Shown piece by piece: positions 49,920 to 59,053 of a stretch of 64,000 nucleotides of DNA. The notes under the pieces were generated by a model that saw only the letters and a list, made by a program, of their open reading frames with translations, did not search any database and was not told where the DNA came from. The DNA is from Acidobacteriota bacterium (GTDB lineage: Bacteria; Acidobacteriota; Thermoanaerobaculia; Gp7-AA8), in contig QHVT01000007.1 of the NCBI GenBank assembly GCA_003223645.1, forward strand, positions 170,531 through 234,530, given 5' to 3'. Within the stretch, counting starts at the first letter, position 1, and the number at the start of each line of letters is the position of its first letter. The position numbers and the translations under genes were made by a program.

Positions 49920-50608
49920 GCATCGCGCCGGTGATCCTCGTCGTCGACGACGATCCGTCGATCCGCGAGTCGCTGTCGTCGGAGCTGCGCGTCAGCAGCT
50001 ACACGACCGTCTCGGCGGGCAACGGACAGGAGGGACTGCGCGCGTTCGCGGCGCACGCGCCGGACCTCGTCCTCACGGATCTGGCGATGCCGCGCTCCGA
50101 CGGATTCGAATTGATCTCCGCGATCCGCGCGACGTCGCGCACGCCGATCATCGTCCTCTCCGTGCGCGGCAACGATCCCGACAAAATCCGCGCCCTCGAC
50201 CTCGGCGCCGACGACTTCGTCACCAAGCCGTTTTCGGTCGCCGAATTGCTCGCGCGCATCCGCGCACAACTGCGTCGCACCGCATCCGCGACTGCCGCGA
50301 CGCTGTCGTTCGACGAGCTCACGATCGATCTCGAACGCCGCAAAGTCACGCAGGGCGGACGCGACATTCATCTCACGCCGACCGAGTACGGATTGCTCGA
50401 ACTGCTCGCCTCGAACGCCGGCAAGCCGATGTTCATCGAGCACATCATCGCGCGCGTGTGGCGCAACGCGCCCGGCACGACCGCCGACACCGTGCGCGTG
50501 CACATGTCGTCGCTGCGAAAAAAGATCGAGCCCGATCCCTCGAATCCGCGTTACATCGTGACGGAGCCGTGGGTGGGATACCGGTTTATTGCGGAGCCGG
50601 TGCCATAG
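49916..50608 (+). CDS. KdpE-like OmpR family response regulator
   Basis: 230 residues. Receiver domain (VILVVDDDPSIRESL; phosphorylated Asp in LVLTDLAMP near 54; VTKPFSV) and OmpR winged helix (LTPTEYGLLELLASNAGKPM, then VRVHMSSLRKKIEPDPSNPRY). It probably controls potassium-related or envelope genes with the kinase before it. GTG start coupled to the kinase stop, with GGAGGAG a few bases upstream. Confidence 0.93.
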   Translation: MSIAPVILVVDDDPSIRESLSSELRVSSYTTVSAGNGQEGLRAFAAHAPDLVLTDLAMPRSDGFELISAIRATSRTPIIVLSVRGNDPDKIRALDLGADDFVTKPFSVAELLARIRAQLRRTASATAATLSFDELTIDLERRKVTQGGRDIHLTPTEYGLLELLASNAGKPMFIEHIIARVWRNAPGTTADTVRVHMSSLRKKIEPDPSNPRYIVTEPWVGYRFIAEPVP

Positions 50609-50611
50609 TAC

Positions 50612-50722
50612 AGGCTCATGGGCGCATAGGCGCATAGGCGCATAGGCGCATAGCGGCTTTCTATGAGCCTATGAGCCTATGAGCCTATGAGCCTATGAGC
50701 CCATGCGCCCATGCGCCTATGC
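50612..50722. repeat. GGCGCATAGGCGC / CTATGAGCC tandem repeat
   Basis: Tandem GGCGCATA units followed by multiple CTATGAGCC units and GCCCATGCGCC. These are the same short words as 31118-31206. It lies between the KdpE-like gene and the convergent GH130 gene and could act as terminator. Confidence 0.7.
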
Positions 50723-50738
50723 GCCTTCGTCTCCTGTT

Positions 50739-51683
50739 TTATTCGCTCCCATGCCGGTCCAGCCATCCGAGGATCTCGCGGATGCTGCCGGTCGCCATCG
50801 CGATGCACGTGTCCGCGGCACCGTAATAGAGGTTCAGCGTGTCGCCGTCACGACCGACGGTGGTGCCGCAGGGAAAGGTCACGTAGGCGACGTCTCCATG
50901 CTTCTCGTAGGGCGCCTCCGGTCCGAAGATCCATTCGTCGCCCCGCAGAAGCAGGCGCTCGGGATGTTCGAGATCGAACAAGGCCACTCCGAGCCGGTAG
51001 AGACAGCCGGCCGCGGTGTGGCGCACGCCGTGATAGAGCATCAGCCACCCGCGCTCGGTCTCGATGAGCGGAGGCGAGAGGCCGATCTTGTTCGCATCCC
51101 ACCAGGAGCCGCGCCGGGCCTGCAGCATCATCCGGTGGCCGCCCCAGCTCCGCAGATCAGGCGAATACGAGATCCAGACGTGCGCGCCGGTGTCGGCGAT
51201 GGGGCGGTGCACGAGCGCGAACATGCCATCGACGCGCCGCGGCAAGAGCGCCGCATCCTTGTCATCCGGCTGCATCACCAGGCCGTATCGCTCGAATCGA
51301 ACGAAGTCTTCGGTGAGCGCCAGCGAGACGCCGGGACCGCCCTTTCCGAACGCGGTATACGCGACCGCATATTTGCCGAGCTCCGGGACGAACGTGAGCC
51401 GTGCGTCCTCGATCCCCCACAGTTCCTCGGGATGATTCTCCGGATCGGCACGCAGCGTCGGCTCCGAATCGATGATCCAGCCGCCGACGCCGTCCGCGGA
51501 CCGGGCGGCGCAAAGATGCGAGTGTCCGCGCCGGTCCTCGACTCTGCACAGAAGAAGCGTCGTTCCATCGGGAAGCAGGGTCGCACCGGCGTTGAACACG
51601 CTGTGTACCGGGTAAGGCCACTGGGCGGCGGAGAGAATCGGGTTGCTCTCGGCGCGCCGGAACAGGACCTCGTAGCCCGTCAT
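50739..51683 (-). CDS. GH130 family glycoside phosphorylase-like protein
   Basis: 314 residues forming a five-bladed propeller. GIEDARLTFV and PDDKDAALLP match the GH130 family, which phosphorolyses beta-mannosides. NKIGLSPPLIETERGWLMLYHGV further supports it. Catalytic Asp in IEDAR-type motifs is present. It overlaps the stop of the upstream glycosyltransferase by four bases, which suggests both act on the same mannose-containing glycan. Specificity within GH130 is unknown. Confidence 0.86.
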   Translation of the reverse strand: MTGYEVLFRRAESNPILSAAQWPYPVHSVFNAGATLLPDGTTLLLCRVEDRRGHSHLCAARSADGVGGWIIDSEPTLRADPENHPEELWGIEDARLTFVPELGKYAVAYTAFGKGGPGVSLALTEDFVRFERYGLVMQPDDKDAALLPRRVDGMFALVHRPIADTGAHVWISYSPDLRSWGGHRMMLQARRGSWWDANKIGLSPPLIETERGWLMLYHGVRHTAAGCLYRLGVALFDLEHPERLLLRGDEWIFGPEAPYEKHGDVAYVTFPCGTTVGRDGDTLNLYYGAADTCIAMATGSIREILGWLDRHGSE

Positions 51684-53998
51684 TGTGCCGGGCTCATGGC
51701 CATCAGCATCTCGGACGGCTCGGCCGGTTGCACCTGCATGGCGTTCCAGCGCACCTCGTCCGCGCGCATGTCCGTGAGCGCGAGCAGGAACGAGAGCGTC
51801 GACTCGGCTCCCTCGTTCTCATTCACCCGATCGGCATGAAGCGCGTCGCGGCAGCCGCCGGTCCGCGGATCGTAGAGCGGCTGGTGCAATTGGTTCTGGC
51901 CGAGGTACCACATGAACGCCTGGCGCGCGTGCTCGCTCCAGCGATGGTCTCCGGTGGTCCGGAATGCCTGCATGCACGCCGAGACCGTGGCGCACGCGTC
52001 GACCGGCTGCTGGTCGAACGTCGCGGCCTCCATGCCGCGCTCGAAAAAGCCCCTCGTTCCGATCGGAGCGAAATAGCCGTCCGCCGTCCGCTGGATCGTC
52101 ATCAGCCATTCCAGGGCACGGATGCCCACGGCCGTCATCGAGGCGTCGCCGATCCACGAGGCGCTGGCGATGAGCGCCTGAGGCAGCCGCGCATTGCAAT
52201 ACGTGACGCGGTCCTCGCACCACGGCCAATCCGGTTTGTCGGTGCGGCGGAACAGACCGAGCAGGCGCTCTGCGATCGATCGCCCCGAGGCCTGCAGATT
52301 GCGATCGCCTTCGAATGCGTGCAGGTATTGCTCGATCCCCAGCAGCGTATACGCCCAGGCGCGCGGACTGCTGAAGTCCGAGACGGCCGGAAGTGCGTCA
52401 TGGAACAACGCGCTGGCGAGACTCTGCCGGCCGGGATCGGCGGAGGATCCGACCACCGTGCCGAGCGCCCACAACGCGCGGCCGTGGCTGTCCTCGGATC
52501 CCTGCTCTTCGTTCCAGTGCCGTGAAAAGGACATGAAGTTCCTGAACTGTCCCAGCGCGGGATTGAAGGCGTGATTGACGAATGCGAGATAGCGCGATGC
52601 CAGCTTGCGCACCGCCGCCGGATTTTCCGTTCCCTCAGCCTCGAGAAGCGTCATCAAAAGCAACGCCCGCGCGTTGTCGTCGAGACAGTAGCCTTCGTCG
52701 TAGCGCGGGACATTGAAGGTCGCGTGCTGCAGGATGCCGGTGTCGTCGGTCATGACGGCGACGTGATCGAGATTCACGTGCGGCAGTTCCACGGGACGAT
52801 TCGCGAGCGTGCTGGCGCGGAACGCGGTCCGCACCCGTTGCGCGCTTTCCGTGCGCGCGCGCTCGAACGTATCGAGATACGAGCGGGCCACGGCCGGCCA
52901 GAGCATCGCGCGCCCGTGGGCGGCGGCGCGGCGGCGCATCTGCATGCGTTTTTCAGGATCGTCGAGGAGTCCAACGATCGCGGATGCAATCGCCGACGGA
53001 TCTCTCCACGGCACGAGAATGCCGCGCTCGTCCGCGAGCAACTCCCGCGCGTAGGCGTACGGCGTCGAGACGACGGCCTTGCCGGCGCCGAGCGCGTAGG
53101 CGAGGGTGCCCGACGTGATTTGCTCGGGATTCAGATACGGCGTGATGTAGATGTCCGCCGCGGCCAGAAACTCGGAGAGCTCCGCCTGGCTGACGAAGCG
53201 GTTGTGAAAGATGACGTTGCCGTCCACGCCGAGCCGCTTCGCGCGATCCTCGAGCATCAGCCGGTACGTCTCGCCGTGATGTTCGATGATGTGCGGATGC
53301 GTTGCGCCGAGGATGATGTAGACCGCGTCGGGATAATGCGAAAGGATCGTCGGCAGCGCGTCGATCACATGCTCGATGCCTTTGTCGGGGGAGAGCAGCC
53401 CGAACGTGAGAATGAGCGGCCGTCCTTCCACGCCGAGGCGGTTCTTGCTGCCGGCGAACGGCACGTTCGGGATCCCGTGCGGGATCACGTCGATCTTCTC
53501 CTCGTCGACGCCATGCACGTCGCGGAGAAGCTCCGCCCCGACGGAGGTCATGACCACCAGACGAGCGGAGAGCGCGATGATCTCGTCCATCACTCGCCGC
53601 TGGTGCAGATTCGGTGTGGCGAGGATCGTATGCAGCGTCGTGACGATCGGCATGCGCAGCTGCCGCAGGAGCGGGAGCAGATGCCCGCCGGCTTTTCCGC
53701 CGAAGATTCCATATTCGTGCTGCAACGACAGCACGTCCACCGCATTCACGTTCAGGAAATCGGCGGCACGCGTGTACGCACCGATGTCGGCGTCAGGCAG
53801 CTCGAAGCGGACGCGCCCGGGATAGGCGTGTCGTTGCAGGCCGTCGTTCATCGCCAGCACGAAGCAGTCGATCTCCGGCTCGACCGAGGCGATCGCGTCG
53901 CTCAGGTCGGTCGTGAACGTGGCGATGCCGCACTGGCGCGGCAGGTGATTGCCCAGGACCGCGAGCCGGCGGATGCCGCTTTCATCGGAAAGGATCAA
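51680..53998 (-). CDS. GT4 glycosyltransferase fused to (alpha/alpha)6-like domain
   Basis: About 772 residues. The N-terminal 400 form a GT4-type GT-B glycosyltransferase (RLAVLGNHLPRQCGIATFTT, SLQHEYGIFGG, IPHGIPNV, FGLLSPDKGIEH, ATHPHIIEHHG and the EQITSGTLAYALGAGKAV sugar-nucleotide region). The C-terminal 330 are an alpha-helical toroid (DDNARALLLMTLL, HWNEEQGSEDSHGRALWAL) of glycosidase-like type. A TTG start at the overlap with the upstream stop, with AAGGA six bases earlier, fits best; an ATG 20 codons upstream is alternative. The pair with GH130 suggests synthesis or turnover of an exported mannan-like polymer, an inference. Confidence 0.85.
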   Translation of the reverse strand: MILSDESGIRRLAVLGNHLPRQCGIATFTTDLSDAIASVEPEIDCFVLAMNDGLQRHAYPGRVRFELPDADIGAYTRAADFLNVNAVDVLSLQHEYGIFGGKAGGHLLPLLRQLRMPIVTTLHTILATPNLHQRRVMDEIIALSARLVVMTSVGAELLRDVHGVDEEKIDVIPHGIPNVPFAGSKNRLGVEGRPLILTFGLLSPDKGIEHVIDALPTILSHYPDAVYIILGATHPHIIEHHGETYRLMLEDRAKRLGVDGNVIFHNRFVSQAELSEFLAAADIYITPYLNPEQITSGTLAYALGAGKAVVSTPYAYARELLADERGILVPWRDPSAIASAIVGLLDDPEKRMQMRRRAAAHGRAMLWPAVARSYLDTFERARTESAQRVRTAFRASTLANRPVELPHVNLDHVAVMTDDTGILQHATFNVPRYDEGYCLDDNARALLLMTLLEAEGTENPAAVRKLASRYLAFVNHAFNPALGQFRNFMSFSRHWNEEQGSEDSHGRALWALGTVVGSSADPGRQSLASALFHDALPAVSDFSSPRAWAYTLLGIEQYLHAFEGDRNLQASGRSIAERLLGLFRRTDKPDWPWCEDRVTYCNARLPQALIASASWIGDASMTAVGIRALEWLMTIQRTADGYFAPIGTRGFFERGMEAATFDQQPVDACATVSACMQAFRTTGDHRWSEHARQAFMWYLGQNQLHQPLYDPRTGGCRDALHADRVNENEGAESTLSFLLALTDMRADEVRWNAMQVQPAEPSEMLMAMSPAQ

Positions 53999-54243
53999 CA
54001 GCGGTCCTTGACGATCGACGTCGCCTGACGCTCGAGAGCGGCGCAGCACGTGGTCCATCGCGAGTCGAACCAGCCGTTTTCCCGCCCGTGGATCGTGACC
54101 TCGACGACGGGCTGGCCGTGCTCCGTGCAGCGCAGTTGGGCCGCCCGTGCCAGGCGGTCGCGCAGCCGCTCCCGCAACTGGTCCCGCAGCTCCGCGGAGC
54201 GGTCGTTGATGGCGATTCGCATGACGTCCGCATGTACGCTCAT
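53995..54243 (-). CDS. small hypothetical protein, 82 aa
   Basis: Helical start (RIAINDRSAELRDQLRERLRD) and a beta-like ending (VEVTIHGRENGWFDSRWTTCC). No signal. It overlaps the downstream glycosyltransferase start and the upstream gene by four bases each, so it is probably real. Function unknown. Confidence 0.6.
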   Translation of the reverse strand: MSVHADVMRIAINDRSAELRDQLRERLRDRLARAAQLRCTEHGQPVVEVTIHGRENGWFDSRWTTCCAALERQATSIVKDRC

Positions 54244-54668
54244 GCCGTCACCGCCACCGGCGCGTCCGGCCGGCGCCGCGGCGGCAGCATCATGTGCCAG
54301 CGCGGAACGAGGTCGTTGGGAAGGATGAACTCGAAGAGCTGGCCGAAACAGCGAATCCGCAGCACCTTGCCGCCCTCGACGGCAGCTCCCGTGGAGAGGC
54401 AGTTGTCATATTCGACTTCGTGGATCCATTGCAGGTCGAGCGACGCCTGCATATCGGCGTTCTCGTAGAAGAGGTCCGTGTTGGTGAGCGCCATCGCAAC
54501 CTTCAGATGGCGGCTGCCCTCGACGAGCTCCGCGCCGCTGACCATGCGCGAAGACGCGCGCCGTTTGTCCGTGAGCGCCTCGATGCGAGAGGCACCGGCG
54601 CGGCGATAGAGATTCCAGCAGATGACTGCAACCACGCCCACCGCAATTACCGATAGCCATAGCACCAT
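54240..54668 (-). CDS. hypothetical membrane-anchored protein
   Basis: 142 residues: one N-terminal membrane helix (VLWLSVIAVGVVAVICWNLY) and a cytoplasmic beta-rich domain (LKVAMALTNTDLFYENADMQ, then FGQLFEFILPNDLVPRWHMM). GGAGG lies just upstream of the ATG. It heads the four-gene GT4/GH130 operon. No recognised family. Confidence 0.68.
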   Translation of the reverse strand: MVLWLSVIAVGVVAVICWNLYRRAGASRIEALTDKRRASSRMVSGAELVEGSRHLKVAMALTNTDLFYENADMQASLDLQWIHEVEYDNCLSTGAAVEGGKVLRIRCFGQLFEFILPNDLVPRWHMMLPPRRRPDAPVAVTA

Positions 54669-54688
54669 GAGGTCCTCCCCGGAGTTAC

Positions 54689-54721
54689 GGGAGAAGGACC
54701 GCAGCGCGCGGCCCTTTTCCC
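54689..54721 (-). terminator. terminator-like hairpin
   Basis: On the minus strand GGGAAAAGGGCCGC pairs with GCGGTCCTTCTCCC (13 of 14 positions, one as wobble) around GCGCT. It lies between the RRM gene and the next minus-strand operon. No U-tract follows, so termination is plausible but unproven. Confidence 0.5.
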
Positions 54722-54740
54722 GGCATTGGACGTCTTCAGC

Positions 54741-55001
54741 TCAGGAGCGCGGCGCGTCTTTGCGCGGCTTGGCCTCGTTGACCTTGAGGGCCTGGCCGTT
54801 GATGTCGCGCCCGTCGAGACCGGTCATCGCGGCGTTCGCCTCATCGGCGCTGGTGAACTCGATGAAGCCGAAGCCCTTCGACTCGCCGTTGGTCCGTTCG
54901 GTGGCGACGTTCGCCGAAACCAGTTTTCCATACGGAATGGCGAGATCGTGCAGCTGCGCATCGGTGACCTGTTTCGAGAGATTTCCCACGTAGAGTTTCA
55001 T
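54741..55001 (-). CDS. RRM-type RNA-binding protein
   Basis: 86 residues, a single RNA recognition motif. RNP2 is KLYVGNL at the start and RNP1 is SKGFGFIEF around residue 43. Family members occur in cyanobacteria and many soil bacteria as cold-shock-like RNA chaperones. AGGAG lies eight bases before the ATG. Monocistronic by context, with a hairpin following it. Confidence 0.93.
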   Translation of the reverse strand: MKLYVGNLSKQVTDAQLHDLAIPYGKLVSANVATERTNGESKGFGFIEFTSADEANAAMTGLDGRDINGQALKVNEAKPRKDAPRS

Positions 55002-55123
55002 TGAAGCTCCTGGCCGGCGCCTGCCGGCAGTTCTCACGCGTACCGACGCAAAGAGACACGTCGATCCGGAGAAGTAAGCTAAGAGGGGTGAGTCCAGAAA
55101 ATCTGACTTAGTTCAGACGGACT

Positions 55124-55156
55124 GAAGAGGCGAGGAAGGTTCCCCGACGCCTCTTC
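55124..55156. other. perfect stem-loop in intergenic region
   Basis: GAAGAGGCG and CGCCTCTTC form a 9-bp stem with a 15-base loop. It lies in the 220-bp gap between the porin (minus) and RRM genes and may be a terminator for the porin gene or a small RNA hairpin. The rest of the gap shows nothing I can name. Confidence 0.4.
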
Positions 55157-55224
55157 ACCATACACGCATCGACTCGGAATGTATATGTTATTCGATGGCT
55201 GCGTCCGCCCGACCGCGCGAACTC

Positions 55225-56313
55225 TCAGAAGTGGAAGCGCAGCTCCACCGCCATCCGCTTCTGTCCCGCCGCGGCGATGCCCTCGATGCCCGCGCGCAAA
55301 CGCGGATGCGCTTCCCAGAGCAGCGCGGCGGTCACGGCGTTCTCTCTCACGTCGCGCACTTTGTATTCGTCGGCGCGCACGCTGACGCGGAACGTTTTCA
55401 AGCGGCGCGACACGAGGAGGTAGCCGGCGGCGATGTCCGACGAGAAGCGGCCGCGCGCGGTGACGATCGCGGTCGTTCCCCATCCGCTTTCGCCGGCGAC
55501 CGTCCAGTCGCGCCACGTGTAATCGGCGCCGACGATGTTGAAGCGCGTGGCCCAGCCGATCAGCTCTCCGTGCCGCAGTGCATCGGAGCGGTTGTCGATG
55601 CGCGTCAGCTGGATGGTGCCGTGGTCGTTGTTCCACTTTGCACGCGCGGACCAGCCGGGGCGGTCGTCGTTTTCCGCGGAGACGGACGTGTAGGCGTTGG
55701 GGCGGGCCCGGACGTGCTCGCCGAGGAGCGCCCAACGGTCCTGCAGCGCCCAGCCGCGGCCGATCAGGAGCTCGCCGAACGTGTCGTTGCCGCCGAAGAG
55801 CGTCGCGCCGCCGCTGAACGTGCCCGCCTTTGCGGTGCGATGACGGTACGAAACGTCGACGCCGATCGGACGGAGCTCCTCACCGAGCCAACTGTTGAGC
55901 GCCGACGGCGTGAGCGTGTACGGCGTCTCCCAAAGGCTGTCGACGTTCTCGCGGGACGTCGGTAGAAAGAATGCGCCGGCGAGGATGCGCACGCGGTCCT
56001 CACGCACGTTCAGATTTTTTTCCGCGTAAGCCTCGACGATGCCCGCGCGTCCGCGACGCGATTCGTCGCCTTGATTGCGCGCGAGGAGATGGACGTGCGT
56101 GCCGAAGCCGGCGAACGGACGCCAGTCGAGCCCCAGCTGAAATTGCGCCGACAACTCATCGCCGTCGAGCGGAACGCGGGCCGGCGTTTGCGGACGCAAC
56201 AGCGCGAAGCCGTTCCATTGCACCGGCGTCATCGCGTCCGCCGCAGCAGCCGCGACGAAAAGCGACATGCAACAAAGCAGTCGCAGGAGGACTGCACGCC
56301 AGCGCTGAAGCAT
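55225..56313 (-). CDS. outer-membrane porin-like beta-barrel protein
   Basis: 362 residues. A signal peptide (LLCCMSLFVAAAAADA) leads to repeated amphipathic strands and a C-terminal aromatic signature (AVELRFHF). FALLRPQTP and YTLTPSALNSWLGEELRPI are landmarks. No family name is certain, but it resembles porins found beside plastocyanin-like proteins. It diverges from the cupredoxin gene by 35 bp, so the two share a control region. Confidence 0.75.
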   Translation of the reverse strand: MLQRWRAVLLRLLCCMSLFVAAAAADAMTPVQWNGFALLRPQTPARVPLDGDELSAQFQLGLDWRPFAGFGTHVHLLARNQGDESRRGRAGIVEAYAEKNLNVREDRVRILAGAFFLPTSRENVDSLWETPYTLTPSALNSWLGEELRPIGVDVSYRHRTAKAGTFSGGATLFGGNDTFGELLIGRGWALQDRWALLGEHVRARPNAYTSVSAENDDRPGWSARAKWNNDHGTIQLTRIDNRSDALRHGELIGWATRFNIVGADYTWRDWTVAGESGWGTTAIVTARGRFSSDIAAGYLLVSRRLKTFRVSVRADEYKVRDVRENAVTAALLWEAHPRLRAGIEGIAAAGQKRMAVELRFHF

Positions 56314-56348
56314 GTCTGATGATACGTGACTGTTGTTTAATAGTTGGC

Positions 56349-56927
56349 ATGTCCCGATCGATCTTCGCCCTTGCGCTCCTCCTGATTTCCCTTCCGCTGG
56401 CCGCCGCGACGCTCGAAGTCAACATCACGAACGCCGACGGCAGCGCCGTTCCCAACGCGGTCGTCTACGCGATTCCGTCTCACCCGATTCCGACGACGCG
56501 CACCGTAGCGGCCATCGACCAGATCAACCGCACGTTCGTGCCGCACGTCCTGCCGGTGCGCGTCGGCACCTGGGTCGAGTTCCCGAACAGCGACAACGTG
56601 CTGCATCAGGTCTATTCGCTCTCGCCCGCGAAGCGCTTCCAACTCCCCCTCTACATCGGCAAGCCGGCGCGTCCGATCCAGTTCGACAAGCCGGGCGTCG
56701 TGGCCATCGGCTGCAACGTGCACGAGCAGATGAGCGGCTTCATCGTCGTGTTGCCGACGCCGTACTTTGGCACCGCCGCCAACGGCCGCCTGACGATGAA
56801 CACCCTCGGCGCCGACGATTACATCGTCCACGTCTGGTACGAAGGAATGCGCAAGGAGCCGGAGCCGCGCCACATCACGCTGGCCGCGGACGGCACGGTG
56901 TCGCTGGCGTTCGTGGCGTTGAAGTAG
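56349..56927 (+). CDS. cupredoxin-like periplasmic protein
   Basis: 192 residues. The signal peptide is SIFALALLLISLPLAAA. The type 1 copper site is complete: His in NVLHQVYS, then Cys, His and Met in CNVHEQMSG. A beta-sandwich part (LEVNITNADGSAVPNAVVYA) precedes the copper site. It resembles proteins called methylamine-utilisation or plastocyanin-like and likely moves electrons or binds copper in the periplasm. Paired divergently with a porin. Confidence 0.85.
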   Translation: MSRSIFALALLLISLPLAAATLEVNITNADGSAVPNAVVYAIPSHPIPTTRTVAAIDQINRTFVPHVLPVRVGTWVEFPNSDNVLHQVYSLSPAKRFQLPLYIGKPARPIQFDKPGVVAIGCNVHEQMSGFIVVLPTPYFGTAANGRLTMNTLGADDYIVHVWYEGMRKEPEPRHITLAADGTVSLAFVALK

Positions 56928-56990
56928 CCTTTCTAAAGAAACCATTAAGATCCGTGTTTTCAATTACATACCGCGCTACACTCGAAGCGG

Positions 56991-58886
56991 ATGTCCGCTG
57001 ATCATCGCGCTGAGCCGTCCGGCCGGCGCCTTCTCGCTCTCTCGATTTTGGCCATGGGCATCGTGTACGGGGACATCGGCACGAGCCCGTTGTACTCCGT
57101 CCGCGAGTGTTTCTTCGGTACGCACTCCGTGCCGGTGACGCACGCGAACATTCTGGGAGTGCTGTCGCTCATCTTCTGGTCGCTGATCGTCGTCGTGACC
57201 GTGAAGTACCACGTGTACGTGCTGCGCTTCGACAACCGCGGCGAAGGGGGAATCCTCGCGCTGATGGGGCTCGTGGCGATGGACAAGGCGCGCTCGCAGA
57301 AAGTCCGCCGCGTGTTGATGGTCCTCGGGCTCTTCGGCGCCGCGCTGTTGTACGGCGACGGCATGATCACGCCCGCGATCTCGGTGCTGAGCGCCGTCGA
57401 GGGACTCGAAGTCGCGACGCCGTTTTTCAAGCCGTACGTGCTGCCGATCACGATCGTGATCCTGGTCGGGCTCTTTCTTTTTCAGCGACGCGGCACCGCC
57501 GGCGTCGGCATGGTGTTCGGCCCGGTCATCTTCGTCTGGTTCACGGTCCTCGCGCTGATGGGCATTCGTGGAATTCTGTGGGAGCCGTCGGTGCTGGCCG
57601 CGCTCAATCCGATGCATGCCGTCCGCTTCTTCATCAACAACGGCCTGCACGGATTCCTCGTGTTAGGCGCGGTCTTCCTCGTGGCGACGGGCGGCGAGGC
57701 GCTGTACGCGGACCTCGGGCATTTCGGTGAGAAGGCGATTCAGATCGACTGGTTCAGCGTCGTCGGTCCGTCGCTGATGCTGCATTACCTCGGGCAAGGC
57801 GCGCTGCTGATCCGCAATCCGCAGGCCGCGCAGAATCCGTTCTATCTCCTCGCGCCGGGCTGGGCGCTCTATCCGCTCGTCATCCTCGCGACCGCGGCGA
57901 CGGTCATCGCGTCGCAGGCGATCATCTCCGGCGTCTTCTCGCTCACGCGCCAGGCGATCCAGCTCGGATATCTGCCGCGGATGCAGATCGTGCACACGTC
58001 GAGCGCGGAGATCGGGCAGATCTACATGCCGGCGGTGAACTGGGCGCTTGCGGGCGCGACCATCGCGGTCGTGCTCGGATTTCGTTCGTCGACCAACATC
58101 GCCGGCGCGTACGGCGTCGCCGTGAGCACGACGATGATCATCACGACGATCCTCGCGTACGTCGTCGCGCGCGATCGCCTCGGATGGAGCGTCGCGACCG
58201 CCAGCGCCGTCACGTTCCTCTTTCTCATCGCCGACGTCGCGTTCCTCGGCGCGAACTCCGCGAAGATCGCGGCCGGCGGCTGGTTCCCGCTCCTCGTCGC
58301 GGCGCTCGTGTTCCTGATCATGACGACGTGGCGTAAAGGACGACAGGTGCTCGCGGCGAAACTGCGCGAGGGCGCGCTCACGCCGGAGCTGTTCATCCAG
58401 TCGTTGAGCGCGCGTCCGCCGCAGCGCGTGCCCGGAACCGCCGTGTTCATGCATCGCAACCGCGAGGTGGTCCCGTCCGCGCTGCTGCACAGCATGAAGC
58501 ACTACAAAGTGCTGCACCAGACGATCATCCTCCTGACGATCGAGAACGAAGAAGTCTCGCACCTCAGCAACGCCGAGCGCCTGGAAGTCGAGAGCCTCGG
58601 CTGCAACATCTATCGCATCACCGGCCGCTACGGATACATGGAAGACATCGACGTCCCGGCGCTCCTCGACCTCGCCGCGCGCGACGGCGGCCCGGCCGTC
58701 CCGCCGATGGACACCACCTACTTCCTCGGCCGCGAGACCCTGATCATCACCAAGAGACCGAGCGGCATGGCCTCCTGGCGAGAAAAAATCTTCGCGTCCA
58801 TGATGCGCAACGCGGAAACCGCCGCGCGTTTCTTCCGGCTCCCGCCGAATCGGGTGGTGGAGCTGGGCGCGCAGATCGAGATGTGA
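56991..58886 (+). CDS. kup: Kup family potassium transporter
   Basis: 631 residues with twelve membrane helices and a cytoplasmic C-terminal domain. GIVYGDIGTSPLYSVRECF is the family signature near residue 25, with DNRGEGGILALMGL, YGDGMITPAISVLSAVEG and FLVATGGEALYADLGHFG downstream. It imports potassium using the proton gradient. No riboswitch or operator was seen in the short upstream gap. The KdpDE-like pair 7 kb upstream may be its regulator, but this is unsupported by sequence. Confidence 0.95.
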   Translation: MSADHRAEPSGRRLLALSILAMGIVYGDIGTSPLYSVRECFFGTHSVPVTHANILGVLSLIFWSLIVVVTVKYHVYVLRFDNRGEGGILALMGLVAMDKARSQKVRRVLMVLGLFGAALLYGDGMITPAISVLSAVEGLEVATPFFKPYVLPITIVILVGLFLFQRRGTAGVGMVFGPVIFVWFTVLALMGIRGILWEPSVLAALNPMHAVRFFINNGLHGFLVLGAVFLVATGGEALYADLGHFGEKAIQIDWFSVVGPSLMLHYLGQGALLIRNPQAAQNPFYLLAPGWALYPLVILATAATVIASQAIISGVFSLTRQAIQLGYLPRMQIVHTSSAEIGQIYMPAVNWALAGATIAVVLGFRSSTNIAGAYGVAVSTTMIITTILAYVVARDRLGWSVATASAVTFLFLIADVAFLGANSAKIAAGGWFPLLVAALVFLIMTTWRKGRQVLAAKLREGALTPELFIQSLSARPPQRVPGTAVFMHRNREVVPSALLHSMKHYKVLHQTIILLTIENEEVSHLSNAERLEVESLGCNIYRITGRYGYMEDIDVPALLDLAARDGGPAVPPMDTTYFLGRETLIITKRPSGMASWREKIFASMMRNAETAARFFRLPPNRVVELGAQIEM

Positions 58887-58888
58887 CG

Positions 58889-59026
58889 GAGCGGCGCATG
58901 CGCCGCTCCGTCATCCTGAGCCGCGAAGACGGCGAAGGATCTCTAAATTGCAGGCTCTTCGTATTTTGAGATCCTTCGTCGCGCTTCGCCGACTCAAGTC
59001 GTCTTCGCGGCTCAGGATGACGGAAG
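58889..59026. repeat. CGTCATCCTGAGC element, third copy
   Basis: GGAGCGGCGCATGCGCCGCTCC at its left end is a short palindrome in itself. Beyond, CGTCATCCTGAGCCGCGAAG pairs with CTTCGCGGCTCAGGATGACGG, with GGATCTC/GAGATCC inner arms. Same family as 29976 and 44097. Confidence 0.8.
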
Positions 59027-59053
59027 GTACTTTGTGCGGTAGAGTACTTGCTC

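Noticed and set aside
55079-55224. tRNA or small RNA gene between porin and RRM genes
   Set aside because: One 9-bp stem is present, but no cloverleaf, anticodon arm or CCA end can be found.
56928-56990. c-di-AMP riboswitch before kup
   Set aside because: The gap is only 63 bp and shows no ydaO-like structure.
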